64,000 nt of DNA, taken from contig JAYVMW010000004.1 in NCBI GenBank assembly GCA_043758755.1, positions 124,001 to 188,000 on the forward strand, written 5' to 3'. Below the pieces are notes generated by a model, which did no database searches, was not told the DNA's origin, and saw only the letters and a program-made list of their open reading frames with translations. The position numbers and the translations under genes were made by a program. Origin of the DNA: Solimicrobium sp043758755. Its GTDB lineage: Bacteria; Pseudomonadota; Gammaproteobacteria; Burkholderiales; Burkholderiaceae_D. Shown one piece after another: positions 1 to 8,736 of this stretch (the stretch's first letter is position 1; every line of letters starts with the position of its first letter).

Positions 1-1044
1 TGGATGGCGATGGATCAGTATATCGGCGGCGTCGAACATGCGGTAATGCATCTGCTGTATGCGCGTTTCTGGACCAAGGCCATGCGCGATCTTGGTCTGG
101 TCAAGTTTGATGAGCCGTTTAAAAACCTGTTCACCCAAGGCATGCTGCTCAACGAATCGTTTTATCGTGAAGATGACACCGGTAAAAAAGTCTGGTTCTA
201 TCCGAACGAAATTGAAGTCGCTTACGACGAAAAAGGCCGTCCGGTTTCGGCCAGCCTGAAAAGTGACGGGCTGCCGGTACAGATGGGCGGCATTGAGAAA
301 ATGTCGAAATCCAAAAACAACGTGGTTGAACCCAAAGACATTATCAGCCGTTTTGGCGCCGACACTGCCCGCTTGTTTACCATGTTCGCCGGACCGCCAG
401 ATCAGAGTGCCGCGTGGAGCGACACCGGTGTGGAAGGCGCTGCACGCTATTTGCGGCGTCTGTGGTCGAATGGTTATAAACACGCAAATCTGGTTAAGAG
501 CGCTGGTGAAATCAATCAGGATCAGGTTGGCAGTTTTGATGAACATGTCAAGGCATTGCGCCGCGAAGTGTATCTGACCCTGAAACAGATTGATTACGAT
601 TACGACAAACTGCAATACAACACGGTGGTGTCGGGTGCAATGAAGCTGCTCAATGCGATCGAGTCGTTCCGCACTGAAGGCAAGGGTCATGCCGAAGCAC
701 TCCGGGAAGCATTTGGTATTTTGTTGCGCGCGCTCTATCCGGTCTGCCCGCACATCTGTCATGCGCTTTGGAACAACCTGAATCTGGGCAGTAATGCGAA
801 AAATCGGGAAATTATCAATGCCGACTGGCCGGCTGTCGATGAAAACGCGCTGATTCAGAATGAAATCGAGCTGATGATTCAGGTCAACGGCAAATTGCGC
901 GGTTCGATCAAGGTACCGCGCGAAGCCGATAAAGCGGCTATTGAAGCTCTGGCGCTGGCGCACGAGAATGTGCAAAAGTTCCTGACCGGCACGCCCAAGA
1001 AAGTTGTGGTTGTGCCTGGCAAGCTGATCAATATAGTGGTTTAA
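1..1044 (+). CDS. leuS: Leucyl-tRNA synthetase, C-terminal part (5' end outside window)
   Basis: This is the C-terminal part of the class I synthetase that charges tRNA-Leu in the cytoplasm. The reading frame is open from the first base of the window (Trp-Met-Ala-Met-Asp-Gln-Tyr-Ile-Gly-Gly), so the true start lies upstream and about 347 codons are present. The ATP-binding KMSKS loop is encoded at 298-312. It is followed by the helical anticodon-binding domain and the small C-terminal domain, with the typical IQVNGKLRG segment near the end. The last codons read NIVV and then TAA. lptE starts 42 bp downstream, an order common in betaproteobacteria. Identification is certain; only the N-terminal catalytic and editing domains cannot be inspected. 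Confidence 0.97.
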   Translation, partial: WMAMDQYIGGVEHAVMHLLYARFWTKAMRDLGLVKFDEPFKNLFTQGMLLNESFYREDDTGKKVWFYPNEIEVAYDEKGRPVSASLKSDGLPVQMGGIEKMSKSKNNVVEPKDIISRFGADTARLFTMFAGPPDQSAAWSDTGVEGAARYLRRLWSNGYKHANLVKSAGEINQDQVGSFDEHVKALRREVYLTLKQIDYDYDKLQYNTVVSGAMKLLNAIESFRTEGKGHAEALREAFGILLRALYPVCPHICHALWNNLNLGSNAKNREIINADWPAVDENALIQNEIELMIQVNGKLRGSIKVPREADKAAIEALALAHENVQKFLTGTPKKVVVVPGKLINIVV

Positions 1045-1086
1045 AGAATTGACCGACTACTGGATAAACTCAAAGGATATCGTTTT

Positions 1087-1590
1087 ATGCTGTTAAAAAA
1101 TCGCCTGCTGTTGCTGTGTGCCCTTCTGCTATCACTGATTGTGATATCGGCTTGCGGGTTTCACCTGCGCGGTGCAAGCGAATTTCCTTTTAAAACAATC
1201 TATGTCAGCGGCTCTGAAATGACACCATTCGGCGTGTCACTGCGCCGAAATTTAAAGGGGCAGGAAAACGCCAAACTGGTAGACAGTGAATCTGATGCGG
1301 ATGTGGTTTTGCAGATCATGTCGGAACGTCCGGAAAAAGTCATTCTTTCTTTGACCGTTCAGGGACTGGTGCGTGAATATACGCTTAACAGTTATCTGAC
1401 CTTTCAGGTGCATGACAGACAGGGAAAAGTAATTCTGCCACCTGTCACTATCGTGTTGCATCGCGTGATCAGTAATAACGAAAATATGACGTTGTCCAAA
1501 GCCTCCGAGGAAACCATGCTGTACAAGGATATGCAGACTGATCTGGTCCAGCAGGTGGTGCGGCGACTTTCTGTTTTGAATATGGACTAA
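1087..1590 (+). CDS. lptE: LPS-assembly lipoprotein LptE
   Basis: This 167-residue outer-membrane lipoprotein is the plug of the LptD/LptE translocon that inserts lipopolysaccharide into the outer leaflet. The N-terminus is a lipoprotein signal: Met, a basic stretch, a Leu-rich core (residues 6-20) and a lipobox Ile-Ser-Ala-Cys followed by GFHLRG, which is the characteristic start of mature LptE. Length fits the family. It lies between leuS and holA, the usual position of lptE, and the holA start codon follows its stop after 2 nt, so the two are probably translationally linked. A purine-rich AAAGGA lies about 9 nt before the ATG. Partner genes lptD and lptA-C are not in the window. Confidence 0.93.
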   Translation: MLLKNRLLLLCALLLSLIVISACGFHLRGASEFPFKTIYVSGSEMTPFGVSLRRNLKGQENAKLVDSESDADVVLQIMSERPEKVILSLTVQGLVREYTLNSYLTFQVHDRQGKVILPPVTIVLHRVISNNENMTLSKASEETMLYKDMQTDLVQQVVRRLSVLNMD

Positions 1591-1592
1591 TC

Positions 1593-2627
1593 GTGCAATT
1601 GCGCCTGGATGCACTCGATGCCCACCTTGCCAAAACGCTTGCCCCGCTGTATGTGGTGACCAGTGATGAGCACCTGCTGGCGCAACAGGCTCTGGACAAC
1701 ATCAGACTCAAAGCGCGTTCAGAAGGATTTCTTGAACGTGAAATATTATCGGTAGATCGCAGTTTCAAGTGGGGCGCTCTGTTGGCGGCAAATCAGAGCC
1801 AGTCGCTGTTTGGCGACAAAAAAATCATTGATCTGCGTATTCCTACCGGCAAGCCGGGCAAGGATGGCGGTCAGGCATTGCAGGATTATGTGACCCAGCT
1901 GGCCAGCAATCCCAATCCGGACAATGTCACCCTGATCAGTTACCCGAAATTGGAATGGGCCAGCCAGAAGTCAGCATGGGTGACCCGTCTGCAGGAAGCT
2001 GCCGTGTATCTTGATATTCCTTTGATTGAGCGTGCTCAATTGCCCGGCTGGATTGCGCGCGGCTTGAAAGATCAGGGACAGAGCGCTGACCGTGATGCAC
2101 TGGAATTCATCGCAGACCGGGTTGAAGGAAACCTGCTGGCAGCGCATCAGGAAATTCAGAAGCTGGGCCTGTTATATCCGCAGGGCGTTCTGAACTTTGA
2201 TCAGATTCAGGAAGCCGTATTGAACGTGGCACGCTACGACGTGTTCAAGTTGAACGAAGCGATCCTGACCGGCGACGTGACGCGTCTGGTGCGCATGCTG
2301 GATGGACTGAAAGGCGAGGGTGAGGTGTTGCCACTGGTGCTGTGGGCGCTGGCCGAAGAATGCCGCACGCTGTTGAAACTGAAAATCGGCATGCAGGAAG
2401 GCCGACCGTTATCGGTTCTGTTTAAAGAGCAGCGCATTTGGGGTGGGCGTGATCGACTGATGGAACCGGCACTGCGCCGCCTGAGTTTGAGCGCGCTGCA
2501 GAACGCGTTAAAGAATGCCGCTCAGATCGATAAGCTGATCAAGGGGTTGCGGGTGCGAAGATTATCCGGGGACGCCTGGGATGCGCTCCTGCAATTGTCC
2601 CTGTCACTGGCGCGCCCATCCCATTAA
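1593..2627 (+). CDS. holA: DNA polymerase III subunit delta
   Basis: Delta is the clamp-loader subunit that opens the beta sliding clamp. The protein has 344 residues, the normal size, with the N-terminal RecD-like AAA+ fold (YVVTSDEHLLAQQALD near residue 20) and the C-terminal collar helices. The start is GTG, 2 nt after the lptE stop; this keeps the conserved opening MQLRLDALDAHL and leaves no room for an earlier start. The leuS-lptE-holA order is conserved in many proteobacteria. proA follows after 28 bp and may be in the same transcript. Confidence 0.95.
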   Translation: MQLRLDALDAHLAKTLAPLYVVTSDEHLLAQQALDNIRLKARSEGFLEREILSVDRSFKWGALLAANQSQSLFGDKKIIDLRIPTGKPGKDGGQALQDYVTQLASNPNPDNVTLISYPKLEWASQKSAWVTRLQEAAVYLDIPLIERAQLPGWIARGLKDQGQSADRDALEFIADRVEGNLLAAHQEIQKLGLLYPQGVLNFDQIQEAVLNVARYDVFKLNEAILTGDVTRLVRMLDGLKGEGEVLPLVLWALAEECRTLLKLKIGMQEGRPLSVLFKEQRIWGGRDRLMEPALRRLSLSALQNALKNAAQIDKLIKGLRVRRLSGDAWDALLQLSLSLARPSH

Positions 2628-2655
2628 ATTTTCAACTGGATTATTTTAAAAAAAC

Positions 2656-3924
2656 ATGATGAATATTTCACAGTACATGCAACAGGTTGGACAGCAGGCC
2701 AAACGTGCCAGCCGTCACATGGCGCGTGCCTCGAGTGCACAAAAAGATCAGGCCCTGCGCCTGATTTCTGCAGCAATTCTGCGCGAAACGGATGCAATCC
2801 GCAGCGCGAATCTGGCCGACATGGAAGCAGCGCGCGTTGCCGGACTGGCTGCGGCGTTGCTTGACAGATTAAGCCTGTCCGAATCTGCCATTAAAACAAT
2901 GGCCGAGGGTCTGTTGCAGATTGCCTCTCTGCCTGATCCGATCGGTGAAATCAGCGATCTTAAATTCCGTCCGAGCGGGATTCAGGTTGGACAGATGCGC
3001 GTACCGCTGGGGGTGATCGGTATTATTTATGAAGCGCGCCCGAATGTCACCGTCGATGCGGCCGGCTTATGTATTAAAAGCGGCAACGCGACGATATTGC
3101 GGGGCGGTTCGGAAGCGATCCATTGCAATCAGGTATTGGCCAGACTCGTGCAAGAAGGGTTGCTGGGTGCAGGATTGCCGGATCAGGCGGTGCAGGTGGT
3201 TGAAACCACCGATCGGGCTGCGGTCGGCAAACTGATTACGATGTCTGAATTCGTGGATGTGATCGTGCCGCGTGGTGGCAAGGGTTTGATTGAACGTCTG
3301 ATCAATGAAGCGACCGTACCGATGATCAAGCATCTGGATGGAATCTGTCACGTGTATGTGGATGACAAGGCTGATCTGAACAAGGCGGCCGATATCGCAT
3401 TCAATGCCAAGTGCCACCGTTATGGCACCTGTAACACCATGGAAACGCTGCTGGTGGCGCGCGCGGTGGCACCGCAGATCTTGTCGGCGCTGGCCCCGTT
3501 ATATGCCGGCAAACAGGTTGAGTTGCGCTGTGATGCCGAGGCGCTGGGCTTGCTGGCAGGATATCCGTATCTGGCTGCAGCTCATGAGGCAGATTGGGGT
3601 ACTGAATATCTGGCGCCTATTCTGTCGGTGAAAGTGGTTGCCGATCTGGATGAGGCCATCGCGCACATCAACCAGTATTCTTCACAGCATACCGACAGTG
3701 TTGTGACAGAAGATTACAGCCGTGCGTTGCGCTTTATGCGCGAAGTGGATTCGGCTTCAGTGATGGTAAACGCCTCAACGCGTTTTGCCGATGGCTTTGA
3801 GTTTGGACTGGGTGCTGAAATCGGCATCTCAACCGACAAGCTGCACGCGCGCGGACCGGTAGGTCTGTTTGGACTGACTTCAGTAAAATACGTGGTATTC
3901 GGCCATGGCGAAGTGCGGATCTGA
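2656..3924 (+). CDS. proA: Gamma-glutamyl phosphate reductase
   Basis: This enzyme catalyses the second step of proline biosynthesis, NADPH-dependent reduction of L-glutamyl 5-phosphate to glutamate semialdehyde. The 422-residue protein has the aldehyde-dehydrogenase-type fold. Visible motifs are the dinucleotide-binding region VPLGVIGIIYEARPNVTVD (about residue 115), the RGGKGLIERL stretch, and the catalytic cysteine region AKCHRYGTCNTMETLL (about residues 253-267). Two adjacent ATG codons open the gene; the first is taken. It follows holA after 28 bp. proB, the kinase partner, is not present here and is often unlinked from proA in betaproteobacteria. Confidence 0.97.
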   Translation: MMNISQYMQQVGQQAKRASRHMARASSAQKDQALRLISAAILRETDAIRSANLADMEAARVAGLAAALLDRLSLSESAIKTMAEGLLQIASLPDPIGEISDLKFRPSGIQVGQMRVPLGVIGIIYEARPNVTVDAAGLCIKSGNATILRGGSEAIHCNQVLARLVQEGLLGAGLPDQAVQVVETTDRAAVGKLITMSEFVDVIVPRGGKGLIERLINEATVPMIKHLDGICHVYVDDKADLNKAADIAFNAKCHRYGTCNTMETLLVARAVAPQILSALAPLYAGKQVELRCDAEALGLLAGYPYLAAAHEADWGTEYLAPILSVKVVADLDEAIAHINQYSSQHTDSVVTEDYSRALRFMREVDSASVMVNASTRFADGFEFGLGAEIGISTDKLHARGPVGLFGLTSVKYVVFGHGEVRI

Positions 3925-3955
3925 AGCACTGAGCAACAATTAAAAAAGGAAAATT

Positions 3956-4387
3956 ATGCTGTATCTGTGGATTAAAGCTTTTCATATTATTTTTGTGGCA
4001 TCCTGGTTTGCCGGCCTGTTTTATCTGCCGCGTATTTTTGTGAATCTGGCGGAAGCAGGTGCTGCCGGTCCAGTAACAGAGCGACTGTTGAAAATGGCGC
4101 GCAAGCTGTACCGCTTCACTTCATGGATCGGTGTAGTGGCATTGGCTCTGGGATTGGTTTTATATCTGTACTATGGAGTTGGCCGCGGTCCCGGGAACGG
4201 ATGGATGCACGCCAAGCTGGGTATCGTGGTACTGGTGATCGGTTATCAACATGCCTGCGGCAGCCTGCTGAAAAAATTTGAACAGGGAAAAAATCAGCGC
4301 ACCCACGTCTGGTATCGCTTCTTCAATGAAATTCCTGTGCTGATGTTGATGGCGATAGTCTGTCTGGTGGTTGTAAAACCATTCTGA
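3956..4387 (+). CDS. hemJ: Protoporphyrinogen IX oxidase HemJ (UPF0093 / CopD-like)
   Basis: This small membrane protein of 143 residues belongs to the HemJ family, which oxidises protoporphyrinogen IX to protoporphyrin IX late in haem synthesis in bacteria lacking HemG and HemY. The opening LWIKAFHIIFVASWFAGLFYLPR is close to the family signature and holds the conserved His and Arg. Four hydrophobic segments are visible (about residues 5-24, 48-67, 78-97 and 121-140). AAAAGGAAAATT precedes the ATG. The proA-hemJ neighbourhood is seen in other Burkholderiales. Older annotations call such proteins CopD-like or hypothetical; the HemJ call rests on the N-terminal signature and size. Confidence 0.85.
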   Translation: MLYLWIKAFHIIFVASWFAGLFYLPRIFVNLAEAGAAGPVTERLLKMARKLYRFTSWIGVVALALGLVLYLYYGVGRGPGNGWMHAKLGIVVLVIGYQHACGSLLKKFEQGKNQRTHVWYRFFNEIPVLMLMAIVCLVVVKPF

Positions 4388-4395
4388 AGATTGAA

Positions 4396-4422
4396 CGGGA
4401 TGCAGTTGCGAATTGTGTCCCG
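4396..4422 (+). other. Stem-loop between hemJ and the RNA methyltransferase gene
   Basis: CGGGATGCAGTT (4396-4407) and AATTGTGTCCCG (4411-4422) can pair over 12 positions, three of them G-U wobbles, around a 3-nt GCG loop. No T-tract follows, so it is not a standard intrinsic terminator. It could be an RNA processing or stability element, or a leader structure for the downstream gene, whose start is 36 nt away. Function is unknown. Confidence 0.35.
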
Positions 4423-4457
4423 CATTTGAGTTAATAAAAACGGATAAAGGGTATCCC

Positions 4458-5675
4458 ATGTCACACAATTATTCCTATTTTTGCCCCTGCCCGCGCGGCA
4501 TGGAGCAGGCACTGGCTGAAGAACTGGCCGAAATTTCATCGTTACATACGTCAACACTGAATGTGCACAATCAGGTGCCAGGCGGGGTGCACTGCTCCGG
4601 TTTGATGAGTGACGCGTACCAGATCAATCTGCATTCAAGAATTGCCTCGCGGGTGTTGCTGCGCATGGCGCACAAGAGCTATAGCAATGAAAATGATATC
4701 TATGATCTGACACTGGAGCAGCCATGGGAAGACTGGTTCAGTATTCATCATACGATTCGGGTCGATATCACCGCGATAAAATCGCCGTTGCGCAGTCTGG
4801 AATTCACTACCCTGAAAATCAAGGATGCAATCTGCGATCGCTTCCGTGATCTGTGCAATGAACGTCCTTCGGTAAATACCCAAACTCCTGATATTCGTAT
4901 TGTCGGATTTCTGGATACACGCAACTTTACTCTGTATATAGACACGTCGGGCGAACCGCTGTTCAAACGCGGCTGGCGCATGGAGACCGGTGACGCACCG
5001 TTACGTGAAAATCTGGCGGCCGGATTGTTGCGCGTGGCCGGATGGAAGCCTGGTATGACGCTGTTTGATCCGATGTGCGGTTCGGGAACCATTCTGGCCG
5101 AAGCGGCACAAATGCTGGCCGGGATTCCACCCGGATTGCATCGCGAATTTGCCTTTGAAAAGTTCGGCAATTTTGATCGTGAGCAGTGGCAAAAAATTAA
5201 GGCCGGCATCAAGATCAAACAGGTAACTGGTGCGCCGACAATTTTCGGTAGTGATATTTCCGGTGATATGGTGGTAATGACTCGCAACAATCTGAATAAG
5301 GCCGGTATCCAGTTTGAGGTGCCATTAAAACAGATTGAGGCACAGCAGATTCAGGCGCCGCCATCCGACGTGGCCGGCATCATGCTGACCAATCCGCCCT
5401 ACGGAGAGCGCATCGGGGTGCGGGGTGACAGTACTCTGGAAAATGACGAACTGGCCAATGCCTTTTTCAGTTCATTCGGCACGACCCTGAAACAGCGCTT
5501 TGCGGGATGGCAGGTATTTTTGTTTACCGCGGATCTGACCCTGCCCAAAATGCTGCGCCTGAAAGAAGCCCGCAAAACCCCATTTTTTAATGGTGCGCTG
5601 GAATGTCGTTTGTTCCGTTTTGATATGGTGGCAGGATTTAATCGTCGCGAATCAGCCAAGCCAAAAGAGATTTGA
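4458..5675 (+). CDS. THUMP-domain class I SAM-dependent RNA methyltransferase (RlmL N-terminal-half type)
   Basis: Probable N2-guanine methyltransferase acting on 23S rRNA, related to the RlmL half of RlmKL and to the UPF0020 family. The start is ATG 4458, preceded by AAAGGG; it gives 405 residues opening SHNYSYFCPCPRGMEQALAEEL. An N-terminal THUMP-like domain (to about residue 160) is followed by the Rossmann methyltransferase domain. The SAM-binding motif DPMCGSGTILAEA is near residue 200 and the catalytic NPPYGERIG motif near residue 313, as expected for base-amino methyltransferases. The exact target base cannot be read from sequence. The MFS gene follows after 4 nt, so the two are probably co-transcribed. 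Confidence 0.85.
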   Translation: MSHNYSYFCPCPRGMEQALAEELAEISSLHTSTLNVHNQVPGGVHCSGLMSDAYQINLHSRIASRVLLRMAHKSYSNENDIYDLTLEQPWEDWFSIHHTIRVDITAIKSPLRSLEFTTLKIKDAICDRFRDLCNERPSVNTQTPDIRIVGFLDTRNFTLYIDTSGEPLFKRGWRMETGDAPLRENLAAGLLRVAGWKPGMTLFDPMCGSGTILAEAAQMLAGIPPGLHREFAFEKFGNFDREQWQKIKAGIKIKQVTGAPTIFGSDISGDMVVMTRNNLNKAGIQFEVPLKQIEAQQIQAPPSDVAGIMLTNPPYGERIGVRGDSTLENDELANAFFSSFGTTLKQRFAGWQVFLFTADLTLPKMLRLKEARKTPFFNGALECRLFRFDMVAGFNRRESAKPKEI

Positions 5676-5679
5676 AAGT

Positions 5680-6909
5680 ATGTCTGACAGTACTTCAGAA
5701 GCAGGGGCATCAACCCGGAAAAAGCGCACCCAATTAGCGCTTTTGCTGGCGGCTCTTTCCATGCTTGGGCCATTCTCCGTCGATACCTATCTGCCGGCCT
5801 TTCCGGCGATACAGGCGTCGTTTCATGTCAGTGCGCTGGAAGTGCAGCAGACTCTTACGGCGTATATGTTGTCGTTTGCGTTCATGATGCTGTGGCACGG
5901 CGCCATCTCTGACGCGTTGGGCCGCCGCAATATCATTCTGGTCGCATTGTTTGTGTTTGCTGTTGCTTCGTTGGGTTGTGCCGCAGCACATACCGTTCAA
6001 TACTTGTGGATATTCAGAATTTTGCAGGGCGTTTCCGCCGGAGCCGGAATGGTGGTTGGACGGGCAATTATCCGGGATCTGTATTCTGGCCCGGCGGCGC
6101 AACGACTGCTGTCACTGGTCACGATGATATTTTCCATCGCGCCAGCCATCGCACCCATTTTGGGTGGTTGGGTACTGGTCTTTCTGGATTGGCGCTCCAT
6201 ATTTCTTTTTTTATTTTTGTACACTGTCGCGCTGATCTGGTTTTGCTTTCGTTATTTGCCGGAATCCCTGCCAAAAGAAAACCGCCATGAATTCAGTATT
6301 CCCGTACTGATTAACGGTTATAAAGCAGTGTTTGGATCGCCGTCATTTCATTTGCAGTCAGGAACGATTGCTTTCAATTTTGCAGGACTGTTCCTGTATG
6401 TTGCATCGGCACCGGTATTTTTAACACGCCATCTGGGTTTGACAGCACAGCAGTTTGGATGGCAATTCATTCCGATGGTGTCAGGAATTTTCCTGGGCGC
6501 ATTAGGCGCTAATCAACTTGCCGGCAGAACGCCGTTGTTCAGGCAGGTCAGAATTGGGTATTGTTTTCTGGCTGGAGCAGCAGTATGTAATGTTATGTAT
6601 CATGCATTTTTCCCGCCAGCAATACCATGGTCCGTTACACCATTGTTCTTTTATGCCATCGGCATGTCACTGGTGGCGCCCGGAGTGACGCTGATGACGC
6701 TGGATTTATTTCCGCATACCCGTGGAATTGTTGCGTCCTGCCAGTCGTGCCTGGTGACCTTTTTAGCTGGTTTGGTGGCCGGCGTAATTGCACCAGCATT
6801 AGATAATTCCCCCCTCTGGTTGGCCTTGGGTCAATTCGGATTCGTCTGTTGTGCCATGCTGTGTTGGCACTTGTCAAAAAAAGCACATACAAATTTGTTG
6901 ATTCATTAG
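5680..6909 (+). CDS. Bcr/CflA family multidrug efflux MFS transporter
   Basis: A 12-helix major facilitator, 409 residues from ATG 5680. The frame continues upstream into the methyltransferase gene, but GAAAG just before 5680 and the Bcr-like opening after a charged tail favour this start. The first helix region carries LGPFSVDTYLPAFPAIQASFHVS, a hallmark of the Bcr/CflA subfamily of drug:H+ antiporters. The conserved loop 2-3 motif is present as DALGRRNIILV, and helix 5 carries a GRAIIRDLY-type antiporter stretch. It starts 4 nt after the methyltransferase stop. The substrate cannot be inferred. A 338-bp gap with no gene follows. Confidence 0.9.
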   Translation: MSDSTSEAGASTRKKRTQLALLLAALSMLGPFSVDTYLPAFPAIQASFHVSALEVQQTLTAYMLSFAFMMLWHGAISDALGRRNIILVALFVFAVASLGCAAAHTVQYLWIFRILQGVSAGAGMVVGRAIIRDLYSGPAAQRLLSLVTMIFSIAPAIAPILGGWVLVFLDWRSIFLFLFLYTVALIWFCFRYLPESLPKENRHEFSIPVLINGYKAVFGSPSFHLQSGTIAFNFAGLFLYVASAPVFLTRHLGLTAQQFGWQFIPMVSGIFLGALGANQLAGRTPLFRQVRIGYCFLAGAAVCNVMYHAFFPPAIPWSVTPLFFYAIGMSLVAPGVTLMTLDLFPHTRGIVASCQSCLVTFLAGLVAGVIAPALDNSPLWLALGQFGFVCCAMLCWHLSKKAHTNLLIH

Positions 6910-7247
6910 TCAATTCAAAATTTGTTGCCAAATGTGAACGCGCAACATAGGTGCTTCCACTTATTGAGTTAATTAAAAGCTAATGATAAAGTTTGCCCAG
7001 CCAAAAAACTGTGCGTCGCAGCAATTATTAAAACATTACTTATCGATATTTTTTTGCAGATAAAGTGATTTTGACCAATCTCTCGTTACTGATATTGAGA
7101 TTAGCTGGTTTTCATAATCCATCAAATCTCATCGGGTGTGCAACGCATCAAATTCAGTAATTAGATAGGGCTGCTGCTTTCGATGATCCCCGGGCTACAT
7201 GTTGAATTGGTGGGGAGAATCATTAAATTTTCTTTGGAAAGATAGAT
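6910..7247 (+). promoter_or_regulatory. Intergenic region upstream of the frameshifted porin
   Basis: AT-rich and without a plausible gene. A weak promoter candidate is TTGACC (7071-7076), a 16-bp spacer and TATTGA (7093-7098). A 7-bp inverted repeat TGAGATT / AATCTCA begins in the same place and could be an operator or a leader structure. The region presumably holds the porin promoter; no intrinsic terminator for the upstream MFS gene was recognised. Confidence 0.3.
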
Positions 7248-8310
7248 ATGAAAAATACTTTGTTAGCTATTTCTTTACTAAGCACATTTGGGGTTGCATT
7301 CGCTCAATCATCAAACGTAACCGTTTACGGAACACTGGATGCTGGCATCATTTCCTCGCATGGTGTTGATTCTGCAGGGACGGTAACCGATGTAGGCAGC
7401 GGGCAGGAATCTTATTCACGGCTTGGATTTAAGGGCAGTGAAGATTTGGGCAGTGGATTGAAAGCTATATTTGCTTTGGAGCAAGGCATTATGCTTAACA
7501 ACGGGATGCTTGGTTTGAGCGTCGCGAATGCCAATCCTTATGATATTGGTAACTATGGTGTATTTAATAGTCAGGCGTATGTCGGCTTGAGCAGTATTTT
7601 GGGCACACTCAAATTTGGCCGTCAATTTTCACCGTTATACGAGGCGTATGAATCGATTGATCCGTTTCACAACGGGTTCGCAGCAAATATTAATAACTTT
7701 TTTGGAACAAATGCCGAAAATTACTCCAGCTATCAGCGCATGAGTAATGCCGTTATCTACAACACGCCGGATAATCTGAATGGTTTAAAAGGTTCAGTCG
7801 CCTACGCATTCGGTGGAATTCCAGGGGATACTTCGGCTCAGAGCCAGATTGGCGCGTCGTTGGCGTATTCAAATGGCCCGTTGACGGTCGCGTATGCATA
7901 TCATCAGGCAAATAATGAACAGGATGTGGCCCTGCCTGAAATGTCGACTGATCTGTTTAAAACCAATTTTATCGGCGCTGCCTATGATTTTGGAGCAATC
8001 AAGCTGCACGCCGCATTTGACCAGAATGAACAGGGCAATGCTTTTAAAACCCAGGATTATTTAATGGGATTTACAGTCACCCGCCGGTGAAAATCAGTTT
8101 TTTGCAGGTTATACCCACAAGATAAATAAATTGGTAAGTAACGCAGATGCAGATCAGTTTGCAGTCGGCTATAGCTACAATTTATCGAAGCGTACCAACT
8201 TGTATGCAGCATATACCTATGTCAAAAATCAAAAGGAATCGGATGTAAATACCATCGAAGACGGAAACTCGGTAGGAACCGTGCAGTTCGGTATCAGGCA
8301 CTCATTCTGA
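7248..8310 (+). pseudogene. General porin (Omp32 type), frameshifted
   Basis: Trimeric 16-strand general diffusion porin gene of the betaproteobacterial type, interrupted by a frameshift. The first frame (7248-8090) encodes a signal peptide ending in AFA and then QSSNVTVYGTLDAGI, the porin opening, and stops after TVTRR at 8088-8090. The missing end lies in another frame immediately downstream: GENQFFAGYTHK to VGTVQFGIRHSF, stop at 8308-8310, with the C-terminal Phe needed for outer-membrane insertion. Removing one C from the CCC run at 8080-8082 restores GFTVTAGENQFF and a normal length of about 353 residues. The gene is therefore either recently inactivated or carries a sequencing error. 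The second porin at 10602 is intact. Confidence 0.85.
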
Positions 8311-8344
8311 TTTGACGTAACATCGGAAAGGAATAAAGCGCAGC

Positions 8345-8373
8345 AAAAAAGGGCAGAAAATCTGCCCTTTTTT
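8345..8373 (+). terminator. Intrinsic terminator after the frameshifted porin
   Basis: Perfect 13-bp inverted repeat AAAAAAGGGCAGA / TCTGCCCTTTTTT with a 3-nt loop, ending in a T-run. It sits 34 nt after the restored porin stop, which also supports the view that transcription units were built for the full-length porin. Confidence 0.9.
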
Positions 8374-8674
8374 AATGGAGTCTGAAATATCCCTGCCGCA
8401 AGAATCTCCCTGCCATGCAAGCGTTAACGTGATCACCTGCCCATGCAAAACTGTAACCAATAACCGGTACCAACCACAGCAAAGCCAAAAATTTCGTTAT
8501 CACGCTGAATATGCAGAGCAACAAAACAGAACTGGTTCCAATGACATGAAGTCGCCGGGAAGTTTTATTTATGTGCTCGGTTAAATAGAACGTCTGCGAA
8601 TGAATTAAACACGGTCGAATTAACCATATATGTCCCGTTCAAAATTACGACGCTTAATTGGTTGCTCAATGAAA
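8374..8674. other. Gene-free spacer between two convergent units
   Basis: No supported gene, repeat or regulatory motif was seen between the porin terminator and the terminator of the minus-strand lipoprotein gene. A plus-strand open stretch across 8375-8584 has no ribosome binding site and no recognisable composition. Confidence 0.5.
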
Positions 8675-8704
8675 AACGACTCGGTCAGAGCTGAACGAGT
8701 CGTT
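8675..8704 (-). terminator. Intrinsic terminator of the Kelch-repeat lipoprotein gene
   Basis: AACGACTCG (8675-8683) and CGAGTCGTT (8696-8704) form a perfect 9-bp stem. Read on the minus strand the stem is followed by TTTTTC, and it lies 32 nt beyond the lipoprotein stop codon. Confidence 0.85.
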
Positions 8705-8736
8705 AATCGATTTAAATGTTTCGAATCAATATTAAT

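Noticed and set aside
8375..8584. A 69-codon plus-strand gene downstream of the first porin
   Set aside because: It begins just after the terminator without a ribosome binding site and resembles nothing.
8675..8704. Short palindromes read as a CRISPR-like or mobile-element repeat
   Set aside because: Each hairpin of this kind in the window occurs once at a gene end with a T-run, so it is an intrinsic terminator. No spaced direct-repeat array, transposase or integrase was found.
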